A DNA stretch of 64,000 nt from Tillandsia leiboldiana (lineage: Eukaryota > Streptophyta > Magnoliopsida > Poales > Bromeliaceae), in the NCBI GenBank assembly GCA_029204045.2, contig CM055076.1, positions 20,400,269 through 20,464,268 of the forward strand, written 5' to 3'. The notes beneath the pieces were generated by a model that was given only the letters and a program-made list of their open reading frames with translations, ran no database searches and was not told the origin of the DNA. Shown here in pieces: positions 45,928-58,674 of this stretch (its first letter is position 1; each line of letters starts with the position of its first letter). The position numbers were made by a program, and so were the translations under genes.

Positions 45928-46358
45928 TGTGACACCCCAATAGTCTCACATTGTATGGGAATGGAGTTGTGATTGGGTATATAAGAGACATGGACACTAA
46001 TAATAATAATTGAGATTAAGCATTTTGGGCCATGGTTTGGGCCCAACGAGTTATTATTGCTAGTGGAACGGATCGTTACATTTGGTATCAGAGCCAGTCA
46101 TTAGCCGGAAGTGTGTGACGAGTCTCACATCGCCTGATGATCTTGGGCTGTGTGTTTGGGCTGACGAGGACGTTAGGCCTAAACGGCGGGAGTCTGTAAC
46201 ACCCCAATAGTCCCACATCGGATGGGAATGAAGTTGTGATTGGATATATAAGAGATATGGATACTAATAATAATAACTGGATTTAAGTATTTTGGCTGTG
46301 GTTTGGGTCGTTGTTTAGGTTCAACAAGTTATTATTGCTAGTGGACCGGATCGTAACA
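45928..46358 (+). mobile_element. TRIM: miniature LTR retrotransposon
   Basis: Two short LTRs (45928-46080 and 46195-46358) begin tgtgacacccc/tgtaacacccc and end gatcgttaca/gatcgtaaca. A tRNA-Met primer site (tggtatcagagc, 46083-46094) follows the first. The interior is about 114 bp, non-coding, ending in a purine-rich 'cggcgggagtc'. The element is flanked by a perfect 5-bp duplication, tacac (45923-45927 and 46359-46363). At 431 bp it is a complete terminal-repeat retrotransposon in miniature. Confidence 0.95.
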
Positions 46359-46508
46359 TACACCGAACAATATATTCATGTATCCACATAGGGCCTAAAT
46401 GAATAACGGGAAAAAAGGAGTTGAATGAAAAGTGTGTGGAGAAATGGTTTCGTATTTTTTGATAATGCCATAAAAATTATATAAGATAATTTTTTACAGA
46501 TATAAATT
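46359..46508. other. Short spacer
   Basis: AT-rich DNA between the TRIM and the next LTR, with no feature. Confidence 0.6.
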
Positions 46509-47885
46509 TGTCATGCCCCGAGTTTCGAAAAGCAGGCTAAATTTTTTTTTTTTTTTTTTTGAAATCATAGTTTAAATCATTTCAGGCGTGAACAGATCGC
46601 CACATATATAGAAATTTTTTTGTCCATTTAGACATAACCTTTCCTATACATGCACGGCTAAGCACTTACAGCCAATACCAGAGTAGTATAAACTATGCAT
46701 ACAATATTAATCATTTTATAATATTTCGAAACATAAATGCGGAAGATAAAATATACTGGTGACATAAGGGTCGGCACTATCGCAACAGCCTCACCAACGT
46801 GTCCCGACATCCCACCACCCGACGGACCTGAAATCGTGGTCACCACGAGGGTGTGAGATACAACATACAATGTATCCCAGTGGGCACAACGAGCCGAGAA
46901 ATAGCTAATCGTACCTACTGGATACAATAATCTGCGGATAGTAAATAGATCCATAGGTAAAGCTGAATAATCAATAAAAGACTAAAGATAAGTCAAAAAT
47001 ATAACTGAGCAGATTTGGGTACAGAATGAATCAGTAAAGCATGCTAGAACACGGAAATATAAACTATGCATCAATAATGAAAAGCAAGTGCCCAATCGAT
47101 GCCACTGTTGGTCACGGGGACCTCAGGCGAAGATATCAAAGCAGAACCAACCACAACCATACTGGATTCCACCTAGCCGAGCTGAACAACAACCCCGTAC
47201 CATTGATATAGCCGCGAGGATCCTCGTACCTAACGGTACAGCCGAGAGTTTCCTCATATCGGTACAGCCGAGGAGCTCCCCGTACCCAGTGATACAGCAA
47301 GAGAGGATTGCTCACGGGTCAACCAGACCCTTTACCGGTAAAGAACGCAATGTGGGGGATAAATCCCACAGCGTACGCGAGTGAACAGCAGGTGCACAAC
47401 CATCATAATGCTAATGCTCAAGCTCACAGTCCATAGACCGGGTAATCGGCAACATGCCGGAAATCCCCACATGGATGCAGATGTCTGTATATCAATCATG
47501 GTTAATCATGCATATCTGGAATATAAGTACAAGAATAACTCGACATAAAAGCAGTGTATCAATCAGCAGGCATGATAAGACCAAGTAAGACTACTGTACT
47601 GAGATATATAAATCTGATGACAAATAAACAAGATATGTCCAAGTAAAGCACGATATAAGCAGTCTATGATAGTATAACATAAATGCAAGATCAGGGCTAA
47701 TATCAAAAACAGGTGTCCGACTAACTAAAGCACCCAGAGGCCCGAAAAGATAAAACTCGGACCAAAGATAAACCCACCTCAGTGTAGGTAGTCCCGAATT
47801 CCGCTGGACTACTGGGGTGCTGATGCTGAACTGCTGGGCCCTGAACAATAACTAACATCTGTAACAAACTCACTCATACCCAACC
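46509..47885 (-). mobile_element. Gypsy-type LTR, first part (same family as 12466-16863)
   Basis: It begins tgtcatgccccgag and follows the nest A solo LTR in order: 'tatacatgcacggcta', 'gtcccgacatc.caccacccg', 'agctaatcgtacctactgga', 'tttaccggtaaagaa' and 'actcactcataccca'. It is broken at 47885 by TR-GAG and resumes at 63955. Whether a full element or another solo LTR lies here cannot be seen because the window ends. Confidence 0.85.
47881..47885. repeat. Target duplication of TR-GAG (left, caacc)
   Basis: Repeated exactly at 63955-63959. Confidence 0.85.
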
Positions 47886-49134
47886 TGTAGGTTTTTATAT
47901 ATTAAGGATCCACACGGATCTAAATAGGTACTATCAAACAACTAGAGGGGGGGTGAATAGGTGTAATACTTATAAAACCAATCTCAGTGCAAAATAAAAA
48001 CCAATGCGGAAAATAAAAATAGCACACCGAGATATACGTGGAAACTCCAATCCAGGAGAAAAACCACGGGACCAACACGCAATAACAATCCACTAAGAAT
48101 AGAAGAATAACAAGGTGATTACCGACTCCACGGATTCCAACCCCTCCTTCAACTTCTTCGAATCTTGCGCTCACCGATTGCACGTCCACTGCACACGTTC
48201 GAATCCACGAACGCCACTCGAATCCACGAGCACACGTTTCGAATCCACGAAACGCCTTCAACACGCCGAATCCACGATGCCACGTCGAATCCACGACGCA
48301 AACTTAGCCGATAGAAATATTGGCTTCGATGGTGATCATTTGCTTAGATTATCATTGAAGAACCGTAGAAGGAATCTCTAAGCAAAGACTAGATCAATTC
48401 GACAAAAAGTATTGCTTCAAAGAACCGTCGAATTGACCTAAAAGAGGCTAAAGAGAAGAACGATAAAAACCTAGCCTCTAGGGTTGCTCTCAAGTGTTTC
48501 TGAAATTTATCGGTAGTTCTTGAGAAACCCTAAGTGTCTATTTATAGGTTAGAAACCTTTGGAAAGAGATAAGCATCAAAAACTGACTTAACAGATTTTT
48601 TCCCGCACGGTGGTCAGGACTGGATTTGGCTGATCCGGACTGTCGTCTTTTTTCAGCAATTTTCCAGAAAAAACAGTTCGGGGTCCGGACTGAAACATGA
48701 ATCCGATCCGGACTGAAATAGGAATCCGATCCGGACTGAAACATGAATCCGATCCGGACTGAAAGTGCGCATGAACTAAACTATGTTCGGGGTCCGGACT
48801 GGATTGGTCTGATCCGGATCCTGAACATCCAATTTGTCCAGTTTTTGATTTTTAAGCAAAGAAAATTTATCCAAGTGTTTCTAAACTACACAAATGTATT
48901 CGGATCACCAAAATTATTTAGTTAAACGTACCTGATTAATCCGAATCCATTTTCCTTAAGATTGATGTATATGATCCACAATTCTTCGACTTCAATCTTC
49001 AAGACTCAAAACACTGAGTGTCAACTTGAGCTCTTGTTGAATCTTCTCTGAGTCTTCAATTGCTGATTGACAATTTGATCACTTCAAGACTCCGACTCAA
49101 CTCACGAAATATGCCAACACAAAAAGCCGTAACA
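47886..49134 (-). repeat. TR-GAG 3' LTR
   Basis: It is 1249 bp and differs from 62705-63954 at few positions by eye. It contains four tandem 23-bp 'tccggactgaaa...gaatccga' units at 48684-48775 and a minus-strand TATA box (ctataaatag, 48538-48547). Short open frames in it match those of the other LTR and are not genes. Confidence 0.93.
48538..48547 (-). promoter_or_regulatory. TATA box of the TR-GAG LTR
   Basis: The minus strand reads ctataaatag. The same box is at 63357-63366 in the 5' LTR, where it would drive the element; 'gggtttctcaagaac' follows downstream. Confidence 0.65.
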
Positions 49135-49150
49135 ATCTCCCCCTTTGGCA
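49135..49150 (-). other. TR-GAG polypurine tract
   Basis: On the minus strand 'gccaaagggggagat' directly abuts the 3' LTR. Confidence 0.8.
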
Positions 49151-49285
49151 ATTTCGTGACAAAACCCAAAAATACATAAAACGCTCAAGACACTCATCTT
49201 AAACCAAAAAATCGAAACTCAATGTCATCACCAAAACATTGACTTTCTTTGCGTGAAAGATCCAATAAACAAAAATTATATTTGA

Positions 49286-49290
49286 ACCAG
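49286..49290. repeat. Target duplication of Gypsy-2 (left, accag)
   Basis: Repeated exactly at 59303-59307. Confidence 0.9.
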
Positions 49291-51931
49291 TGTCACGCCC
49301 CGGGGTCGAAACTGCGACCCGGCTCGCCAACATATCCGCCACCTATGCCAATTCTGCATAGGCGAAGCGTCCTACCTGCAAGAAAAGTGCCACAGCTAAA
49401 CAGATATCAGAGCTAAAAGATAAAACTGCTGTAAAATTAAAACCAATGATCTATACAACAGGAACTAAAGGTACAAAGTCCATCTCCCATAAATGATAAT
49501 CATACAATAACCTCAAATACAAACTCTGGACTCAACAGGGAGGAAATCCTAAAAAAAATAAATGATACATCAATGTACAGCCTCTCAGTACAAGTCAGAT
49601 CCTCACCATACATCAGTCTCTCCGAGAGAAAATAAAAACACTAATCTATCGACTGTACTGAATATCTCCTCTGAAAGGGGTACCGCTACTCTCTAAAGAT
49701 AGGTAGGGATCTAGCTCGCGACTCCCTCGAGTCGAAACAGCAACCGCAGAATCAGCAGCACCCGCTAAGACTCTGCAAAACAAAGGAGAGAAGGGACAAA
49801 AAAAAAGGGGGAAACCCCCAACGGGTGTGAGAACTACATCAGAAAGGAGTTCTCAGTGGGTGTCGCCACCAGGCCCGACGATCTGCCCACCAAGTCCACA
49901 AGAGGTAAAAGATGACCAATGCAATAAAACTGAAAGAAGAAGCTGGAGACACTCTACAGCTACCATGCCTCTATCTAAAAGCTCAAATGGGAAAACTATG
50001 GTAAAGATATGCAACACTCGCACACGTGGTGCTCAATCGACCCAATCGAGCTGACTGCCACATCGGGTCCAGTCAAACCTGTGCCCACCTACAACCACCT
50101 CCCGCTGACGGGCAGGAATTACGTAGGGCGTCCAAACGGACTAACTCGCTATCGAGTAGTGGCTCATGCAGGCTATAGTCAAAATCCAAGCCCTCTCTCT
50201 CTAACCGGATAGACTCAAGATGCTCAACCTCGCACAAACCACTGTTCCAACAAACAACATCGAAGCCGAGGATTAATTACACCACAATCAAAACTCTCAA
50301 AACAGCACATCCTGTTTTCCACCAACCAGCAGAGAGAGGAAGCCTTTTCACCTGTAAACAGACCTCCAAAAATTCCCAAAAAATTACGGTTGCGATCCTC
50401 GCGACGAGTAGCCCCAAATCGACTCTTTAAACGCCCCGTTCTGATACCTATAGGCCAGGAAACAATTCGGACAACATTGGAAGCCATTCCCTCAAGAACA
50501 CAGTTCTGCTGAAAACAGAGCAACAAAGAAGCTTAATTCTCACCCTCGAAATGACCTCATAAAAATCCAATAAAAATACGGACGCGTTCCTCTCGAAGAG
50601 TAGATATCAATCGAGTCTTTAAACACCTCATTCCGATGCTCGACCGTAGAGAAATAAATCCAACAAGCTCATGCTGTCCAAAATTACCACAGAAAAACAG
50701 TGGCTTAGAGATGCCTCGGGAACTGTGCCAAAAACTCGAAACACGGAGAAGTAATCAACACGAAAAACTAAGCCTTACCTCTCGTGAACGCGTTGCCGCA
50801 AAAATCATCGAAAAAGATGGTCAGAGTAAGCCAAGGGAGCGTGCGCACCAAAACGCGACGAAGGGGATCACCGGTGAAGGAAAGTTGCACTGCGCCGGAG
50901 AGCCACAAACCTCGAAGTGCGTGCCACCAAAAATTCCCAAACTTCCTCAGAAGATAGAACACAAGATGATGAAGAACTTTCCTTCAGGGCTCAGGAGAAG
51001 AAGACCACAGGAAAAGCTCCAAATCGCAGGCCAAAGGGGGCTATTTATAGTCTCCAGAAAACAAATCTAAAAATGACATCTGTGTCCTCTTTTTCGGGCG
51101 CCCGAATGATTCGGGCTGCTACAGTAATGGGCCCGGCCCATTACTGTGCAGGCCCGAAACCGCCACGTGGCCCGCTTCACTGCTCACCCGCGCCCGCAGC
51201 GCCCGGTGCACGTGCGCCCGCCAATGGCGGCGCGCCACGTGGCACCGCCATTCCCGCACCGCGCACGACGCGCCTGCCCCCCCGCGCGTACGGCCACCTG
51301 CCCCGCCGTACGGCCACCTGCCCCGGTCACCTGCTCCGCTCCTTGCGTGGACCGCGCGCACAACACCGCCCCAGTAATAAACTGCCACGTGTCCTCCCCT
51401 GGTGCACGCCTCGCCCGTGGACCGCGCGCCTGCCCGCGCGCCCGCGTGCCTGCCCGCGCGCCCGTGCGCCTGCCCGCGGCCGCGCGCCGCCTGCCCGGGC
51501 CTGCGCCGCCGCCTTCCGCCGCTGTCCGTTGCCGCCGGCGATCGCCGGAAACACTGTTCCGGCCAGTGAACAGTAATTTACTGTAGCAAACTCCGAAAAA
51601 TGCATGTAAATAGTCCATTTTGACCGTTTTCGCGCGCTGAGTCCAAATCCGGTGTCCGATTTGCCAAATTCCATTCCTAAAAATTACCGAAGGCATCCGG
51701 AAAGGTGTTTCTTGGTCCAAACTTCGCGCTGAGTCCATTTTTAATATCCGCTTCGCGCGAAATTGCTTCTAACATCCAACGGGGTCCTCCGATCACTTAT
51801 ATGATCCATTTAACACCCGAAGTCCAACACTTGTGTCCAATTTAGTGCAGAAACACCGCCGACACGCCACATAGGCCTCCAAAAGCTGCTGGTCACGCTG
51901 TAGAAGCCCTACAGAGATCCGGGTCAGCACA
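49291..51931 (-). repeat. Gypsy-2 3' LTR (internally deleted)
   Basis: Collinear with the 5' LTR except for one deletion at 50230/50231, where 56250-57588 of the other LTR is missing. The breakpoint reads 'caacctcgcacaaacc', combining 'caacctc' and 'cgcacaaacc' of the two edges. Confidence 0.92.
51041..51050 (-). promoter_or_regulatory. TATA box of the Gypsy-2 3' LTR
   Basis: The minus strand reads ctataaatag. Upstream (higher coordinates) are a TGGGCC-rich palindrome (aatgggcccggcccatt, about 51126) and CACGTG cores at about 51164, 51209, 51236 and 51385. The 5' LTR has the same TATA at 58399-58408. Confidence 0.7.
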
Positions 51932-51946
51932 TCCTCCCCCACTAAA
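51932..51946 (-). other. Gypsy-2 polypurine tract
   Basis: The minus strand reads tttagtgggggagga next to the 3' LTR, the same as in Gypsy-1. Confidence 0.85.
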
Positions 51947-52839
51947 GGAAAGTTTCGTCCTCGAAACTAAAGCAACTCAAAAGGAGGTCTCCAAAACCAG
52001 GGTAGGTACCCAGCAACATCAACTCCAGCTCCCAGGTCACCACTCACTCCCCGGGATTACTCCACAGCAACAACAACAACCAGTACGGCATGGCCCAATT
52101 GCGTAATTCTCTCATCTCACGAGCCAGAATTCGCAACGGGCGTCCTTCGTACTACAAACACTCGCAGATCTCAAAGAAAACGAGTCCAATACGGGCGAGG
52201 AATCCACAAGCCAAACACTCCAGAGCTGAGACGTGGAAGAACCAGCAAGAATTCCAACAAAAGGCTGGGGGAAAAGGAAATAACCACTAGTGCAACACAC
52301 ACCAAACCACAACCTGAGTCAACTCAAGCAAGGCAACCCGAAGCACCTTTCACGCGATCATCCAAGAAAGGAAGAAGCCTCAACAAGTCGGGGTCCTCAC
52401 TCGGTCACTCTCAAATTCGGACCGTCTGAGTGGACTGCTCCACCGCAGTCTACCATCAAAAGGAATCCTCCGGGACACAGTCTCAAACCCTGTACACCAT
52501 AATGGTCCCACACAGCGCCAGCTGTGGAATCATCCAACTCAACCCCAGACAGCTTTCCTGCCCCAGGTATCCGCCAACACAGTGGCTCTATCAGGGTGAT
52601 CCAGAATGCTCAAAAGTAAACCAACGGTAACTCCATCGCCACCGTGGAAGGCATTGCTACAACTCGCCAGTCCATCACCTCGCACTAGCAAAGCAAAAGT
52701 CAGCGCTGATATCAGTGTCATTATCCAATAGCCATGCTCTCCGGGCACTGCCGAGTCCAAGAAGTTTCTTACCTTGTCCATAAATATTGATCTCGGCCGA
52801 TTCCCCGATAGTATCCATATTGGCCGGATTTTTCATCGC

Positions 52840-53490
52840 CGCCCCCTACGGCTAACACAAAGTGACCCAAGAAGGTAAGCTTCAGAAGCTAAAACTTGTA
52901 CTCCAATAACACGACATAGAGCTTCTTCCACCCAAGCGTTATAGCACATCCACAAGTGTTCCTCTTATTCCAAGTCACTCAGGGAGTAAATCATAATATC
53001 CTTGGAGAACACCACTCCCAATCTGTCCAAGTACAACTGGAGCACACCATTCCTCAAATCTTGAAGACAACAGGGCATTAATCATTCCATTGGCCCCACT
53101 GTACTCATAATGCCCCTACCGTGTCCTGAACACCATCTTGGCGAAATACTCAGCTGAAATTCCAAATTGGTGAAGGCATCATAATCGAACAACTGCCGGA
53201 GTATAACTCCATCAAAAGGTCCTAAATAATACCCGGACCTGCCTGTGCTCAAACCACAAAAGAGCTCTCACAGTCGTGTATCAACAACGTGGCACGAGGT
53301 CAAACAAACCCTCGATCCATCAGATCCCTGTACCGGTGCCATCAACTCTCCCGACTCTTACAGATAATATCCAAGAGGTGCTATTGAGGTTGGTGCGGTT
53401 TCCAGAACCACGTCAATCGCAATCTCAATTTTCCTAACTGGCGGCATAATCATCGGCTCGAGTGGACTCATACCCGGGATTTCGCAGCAA
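52840..53490 (-). pseudogene. Decayed reverse transcriptase of Gypsy-2
   Basis: Read in the best frames on the minus strand, the order fits Ty3/Gypsy RT: PPVRKIEIAIDVV and TAPTSIAP (start of RT, about 53330-53460), AKMVFRTR*GHYEY (fingers, about 53110-53160), YLDRLGVVFSKDIMIYS (the active-site strand, about 53000-53050), EEHL, then LYVVLLEYKF and LTFLGHFV (thumb region, about 52870-52940). The usual acidic pair at the active site (F-x-D-D) reads F-S-K-D, several stops are in frame, and frames shift between patches. It is dead but diagnostic. RNase H and integrase did not follow in readable form. Confidence 0.6.
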
Positions 53491-53829
53491 TAGAAATATC
53501 CTTTAGTCCCAGTGCCGCCAAAAGCTCATCTCACACTGTCGCTACAACCCGTGTGCTTGAACAGTCTCCATATAACAAGCCTCCTTTTGTCTGCCTCGCA
53601 GAATGTCACAGTCATCACTCTCTCCGCACATAACCATCCAGTGGTACTGTGCCAACCAATCCCAAGCACTGGGTCAAAACACCAAACTGCCACCCATACC
53701 AATAGGTTTGCCGGTATAACTCATGGTCTCAACGGCACTGGACATGATCCACAAGTCTCCTTCACCTGCACAACCCGATGGTATCCTGTACCTCAAGTGC
53801 ATGGGGTAGCAACTCTACCTCTAGTCCAT

Positions 53830-55289
53830 GCAGGAAGCAACATACTCTAACTCCGATTGCTGTGATGAAATCACACCTGCAACAACCCAATCCACTACCA
53901 TGGCGCTCTCTAACCAGGCGTCACAATCTCATCCACATAAAGCAAGCGGTTGTCGCTCAGTCTGCCAGAAAAATATCCAAACCAATCACAAAGGGAGTAC
54001 AACCTCTGTCTCTGCTCACACTGCGGCGACGGATACGGTCCTCCGCAGACTACAAAACCACGCTACCGCTGCGCTACATGATAGGGATGTTGATGCTGCC
54101 ACCGGGGTCCACCCGGTCTCCGACTTCTCCGACATCCATTAATACAACCGTCATCTGACAAAACACAAATAACTCACGCCATTCCTTATACAATTATCCT
54201 TACTAGCTCACCGCTCAATCACATATATTATACCCCAAATCCGCATGTTATCAATCACAAGGGTAACATTCACTCGGGTAAGCTTTACATCAACCATCCA
54301 CAAGGATATCCACCCTCCAGGAAAGCCAAACGAAACTGCCTCTGCCGGCCGATCTGTCCTCCATCACCTAGCGCCAAGCGCCACCATCCTAAACACGCCT
54401 CCAGTGGCAGATCCCCATCCAAAGGAACTGCAGCGCCCAGCTCCAAACACAATGCCTACTCTATCAAGGCATCCACAATCCAAAATCTGTACAGGAGGGA
54501 CCAAATAAGCTGAAAGGTATCCTGGCGCAATCCACTCCCAGTCTCACATATCCTATGCGCCTCGTCCCTCGAAACCTGGAGTGCGCAGTTCAACAACTGC
54601 ATAAAACAACTGCATAACTTTCTAGCACAGGGAGGCTCCCAGTTGATTACTCCATCACCACCAGCCACGCTCGGCCTCCAAAGGCTCCAAACTCAATCTT
54701 ACGAGTCGGGGTGGTTCACCTGCCAAATCTAGCTCACCTAATCAAACATGCCCCACAGTTCCTCTGCTGTCAAATATCCACCCTGCCTCGGTGCCTCGAC
54801 ACTAAGCATTGGCACGGAGGGGGCCACTCAGTGCTCCGACAACTGTGTCACCCAGACCAGCTGCTCACTCTGTCGCTGATATGCCTCTGACGATCCTGTC
54901 ATCTGGGTCCGGAGCTCTCTGACCTCAATCCGGGTATCCGGCCCCAAAACCAACCGCTCAAGCTCAACTGCCATGACAGGATGCACAAGGGTCCCAAACC
55001 CAGCGTCGGGGAGACACTGCTCGCCACGACGAAACCACAAATCAGCACACAACAACGCTCGACCCAATCCCGCGAAAGTCTAGAGCATGTCACTCATTCC
55101 ACAGCGTTCTGTTGTCTGCAGCCAACATAACTACTTAGGAGAATAAACATGCCAATCACTCATCCCGTCCCTCGGGAGAGGTGTAAAACTCAATCAGGAC
55201 TCTCGCTACAAATCACGACTCTCACGAAGTCATCCTAGGGTCCAACCACAAGCCTAGGGTTTCTAAGTCCACCATGACCTACAACCTAG
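53830..55289 (-). pseudogene. Decayed gag region of Gypsy-2
   Basis: It lies between primer site and RT and is collinear with Gypsy-1 28827-30133. No long frame remains, only short patches broken by stops, and no zinc knuckle could be read with confidence. Confidence 0.45.
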
Positions 55290-55301
55290 GCTCTGATACC
55301 A
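55290..55301 (-). other. Gypsy-2 primer-binding site
   Basis: The minus strand reads tggtatcagagc, eight bases from the LTR end. Confidence 0.9.
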
Positions 55302-58300
55302 CTCTAATCTGTCACGCCCCGGGGTCGAAACTGCGACCCGGCTCGCCAACAGATCCGCCACCTATGCCAATTCTGCATAAGCGAAGCGTCCTACCTGCAA
55401 GAAAAGCGCCACAGCTAAACAGATATCAGAGCTAAAAGATAAAACTGCTGTAAAATTAAAACCAATGATCTATACAATAGGAACTAAAGGTACAAAGTCC
55501 ATCTCCCATAAATGATAATCATACAATAGCCTCAAATACAAACTCTGGACTCAACAGGGAGGTAATCCTAAAAAAAATAAATGATACATCAATGTACAGC
55601 CTCTCAGTACAAGTCAGATCCTCACCATACATCAGTTTCTCCGAGAGAAAATAAAAACACTAATCTATCGACTATACTGAAGATCTCCTCTGAAAGGGGT
55701 ACCGCTACTCTCCAAAGATAGGTAGGGATCTAGCTCGCGACTCCCTCGCCTCGAAACAGCAACCGCAGAATCAGCAACACCCGCTAAGACTCTGCAAAAC
55801 AAAGGAGAGAAGGGACAAAAAAAAAGGGGGAAACCCCCAACGGGTGTGAGAACTACATCAGAAAGGAGTTCTCAGTGGGTGTCGCCACCAGGCCCGACGA
55901 TCTGCCCACCAAGTCCACAAGAGGTAAAAGATGACCAATGCAATAAAACTGAAAGAAGAAGCTGGAGACACTCTACAGCTACCATGCCTCTATCTAAAAG
56001 CTCAAATGGGGAAACTCTGATAAAGATATGCAACACTCGCACACGTGGTGCTCAATCGACCCAATCGAGCTGACTGCCACATCGGGTCCAGTCAAACCTG
56101 CGCCCACCTACAACCACCTCCCGCTGACGGGCAGGAATTACGTAGGGCGTCCAAACGGACTAACTCGCTATCGAGTAGTGGCTCATGCAGGATATAGTCA
56201 AAATCCAAGCCCTCTCTCTCTAACTGGATAGACTCAAGATGCTCAACCTCTCACACAATGGTCAAAGAACTCACAACGACCACGGGACCACCGTCAAACC
56301 CCAAACGGTTCCCAACAACACTAGCACTGGTCTAAACACAGCTACTAGACTTCACTCGGTCCCCCAGGCATGAGTGTAACAAAAAGTATCCTGAATAAAC
56401 CCAATCGATGGACCAGTAAAAATTGGAAAAGCTCAACTCAACACCGGTACGACAACCCGGTAAAAGCTCAACTCAACGCCGGTACGACAACCCGGTAAAA
56501 GCTCAACTGAACGCCGGTACGACAACCCGGTCTCGCCTACTCCGGAGTGGCACTCGAGGGGAGCGACCCACACGAGTATAGTATCTCTGTCATCAATATC
56601 ACAAGTATCTCTGTAGCACATATCTCAATATAGCAGGACTGGATCAAGACTATGATCAAAGTGGGAAACTCCGTCCACTAAAGAAACCTCAATCCCCAAT
56701 CAGATGCAATAGTACTCCACAAGTGGGAAACTCCATCCACTAGAGAAATCTGATACCCAATCTGATGCATAGTAAACATCCGGTCAACCGCCCAATGTCC
56801 GCGGTCACCGCAATAACCCACAACCCACAATCGGGTAAAATAATCAAGATCTGGTCAACCGCCTACTGTCCGCGGTTGCCGCACTAACCCACGATCCAAC
56901 ATCAAGTACACCCTGTCTCTGACCCTAAGGTCCCGGCTACACTATCCCAGACCCCTGCTCGCATCTGAGCAACACAGACCGCCTGACTAGCAAAGAAGGA
57001 GAAAAGGATAACATGGTTTCTCCTAAGTCAAATTCCGGTATGTAGTGTAGCAGTAAAAGATGGCCTAGCTATATGTCCATGCAAGCATGCATTTGTCCTC
57101 AAAGAAGAATAAAGAAAATAAATCTCATGCCAACCTATCAATGACCATACCTGTCCATAATTTCCGATCCATAATCGCTCCTCAGAGTAGAACCTGCACA
57201 TAACTACATAATCCTTTTCCATTGCATAAACCAGCCTCACAAAAGGTTATGTGCTAACATGGCATGATAATTAATCATATAGGGTAACCTTGCCTTAGGT
57301 AAGCTTCCACTAATCATCAACATAAATGTCTTATTAATACCATTGTCATAATATGAAATAATTAACTTGCAATTCCCATAAATCAACATTGTTAAGCTTA
57401 CCAATCAATCCCAGGTATTGTACCCTACACCTGCATGCAATTCTAACACATAGAATTAGAGAACCGTCCACCGGTTCTCGGAACAAAGCACCCACCTGAA
57501 ACGCATTCCGCAGGCAAAGCCGAAGTCGGTGAAGCACGCAGCCACACGAAATCCAAAATCCGCCGGAACCGCACCCTCGGTAAACAGTCGCACAAACCAC
57601 TGTTCCAACAAACAACATCGAAGCCGAGGATTAATTACACCACAATCAAAACTCTCAAAACAGCACATGCTGTTTTCCACCAACCAGCAGAGAGAAGAAG
57701 CCTTTTTACCTATAAACAGACCTCCAACAATTCCCAAAAAATTACGGTTGCGATCCTCGCGACGAGTAGCCCCAAATCGACTCTTTAAACGACCCGTTCT
57801 GATACCTGTAGGCCAAGAAACAATTCGGACAACATTGGAAGCCATTCCCTCAAGAACACAGTTCTGCTGAAAACAGAGCAGCAAAGAAGCTTAATTCTCA
57901 CCCTCTAAATGACCTCATAAAAATCCAATAAAAATATGTGCGCGTTCCTCTCGAAGAGTAGATATCAATTGAGTCTTTAAACACCTCATTCCGATGCTCG
58001 AGCATAGAGAAATAAATCCAACAAGCTCATACTGTCCAAAATTACCACAGAAAAACAGTGGCTCAGAGATGCCTCGGGAACTGTGCCAAAAACTCGAAAC
58101 GCAGAGAAGTAATCAACACGAAAAACGAAGCCTTACCTCTCGTGAACGCGCTGCCGCAAAAATCATCGAAAAAGATGGTCTGTGTAAGCCAAGGGAGCCT
58201 GCGCACCAAAACGCGACGAAGGGGATCACCGGTGAAGGAAAGTTGCATTGCGCCGGAAAGCCGCAAACCTCGAAGTGCGTGCCACCAAAAATTCCCAAAC

Positions 58301-58398
58301 TTCCTCAGAAGATAGAGCACAAGATGATGAAGAACTTTGCTTCAGGGCTCAGGAGAAGAAGACCACAGGAAAAGCTCCAAATCGCAGGCCAAAGGGGG

Positions 58399-58408
58399 CT
58401 ATTTATAG
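58399..58408 (-). promoter_or_regulatory. TATA box of the Gypsy-2 5' LTR (element promoter)
   Basis: The minus strand reads ctataaatag. CACGTG cores lie upstream at about 58530, 58577, 58604 and 58777, with a TGGGCC palindrome between them and the TATA box. Confidence 0.7.
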
Positions 58409-58649
58409 TCTCCAGAAAACAAATCTAAAAATGACATCTGTATCCTCTTTTTCGGGCGCCCGAATGATTCGGGCTGCTACAGTAATGGGCCCGGCCCATT
58501 ACTGTGCAGGCCCGAAACCGCCACGGCCCGCCACGTGGCCCGCTTCACTGCTCACCCGCGCCCGCAGCGCCCGGTGCACGTGCGCCCGCCAATGGCGGCG
58601 CGCCACGTGGCACCGCCATTCCCGCACCGCGCACGACGCGCCTGCCCCT

Positions 58650-58674
58650 CCCCCCCCCCCCCCCCCCCCCCCCC
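58650..58674. repeat. Poly-C run in the Gypsy-2 5' LTR
   Basis: Twenty-five C residues, where the 3' LTR has seven. Probably slippage or an assembly artefact. Confidence 0.9.

Noticed and set aside
50636..51586. Frames of 140-220 codons in the Gypsy-2 LTRs (also 57994-58947)
   Set aside because: They run across the TATA and G-box region on the wrong strand and are duplicated between LTRs, with no recognisable domain.
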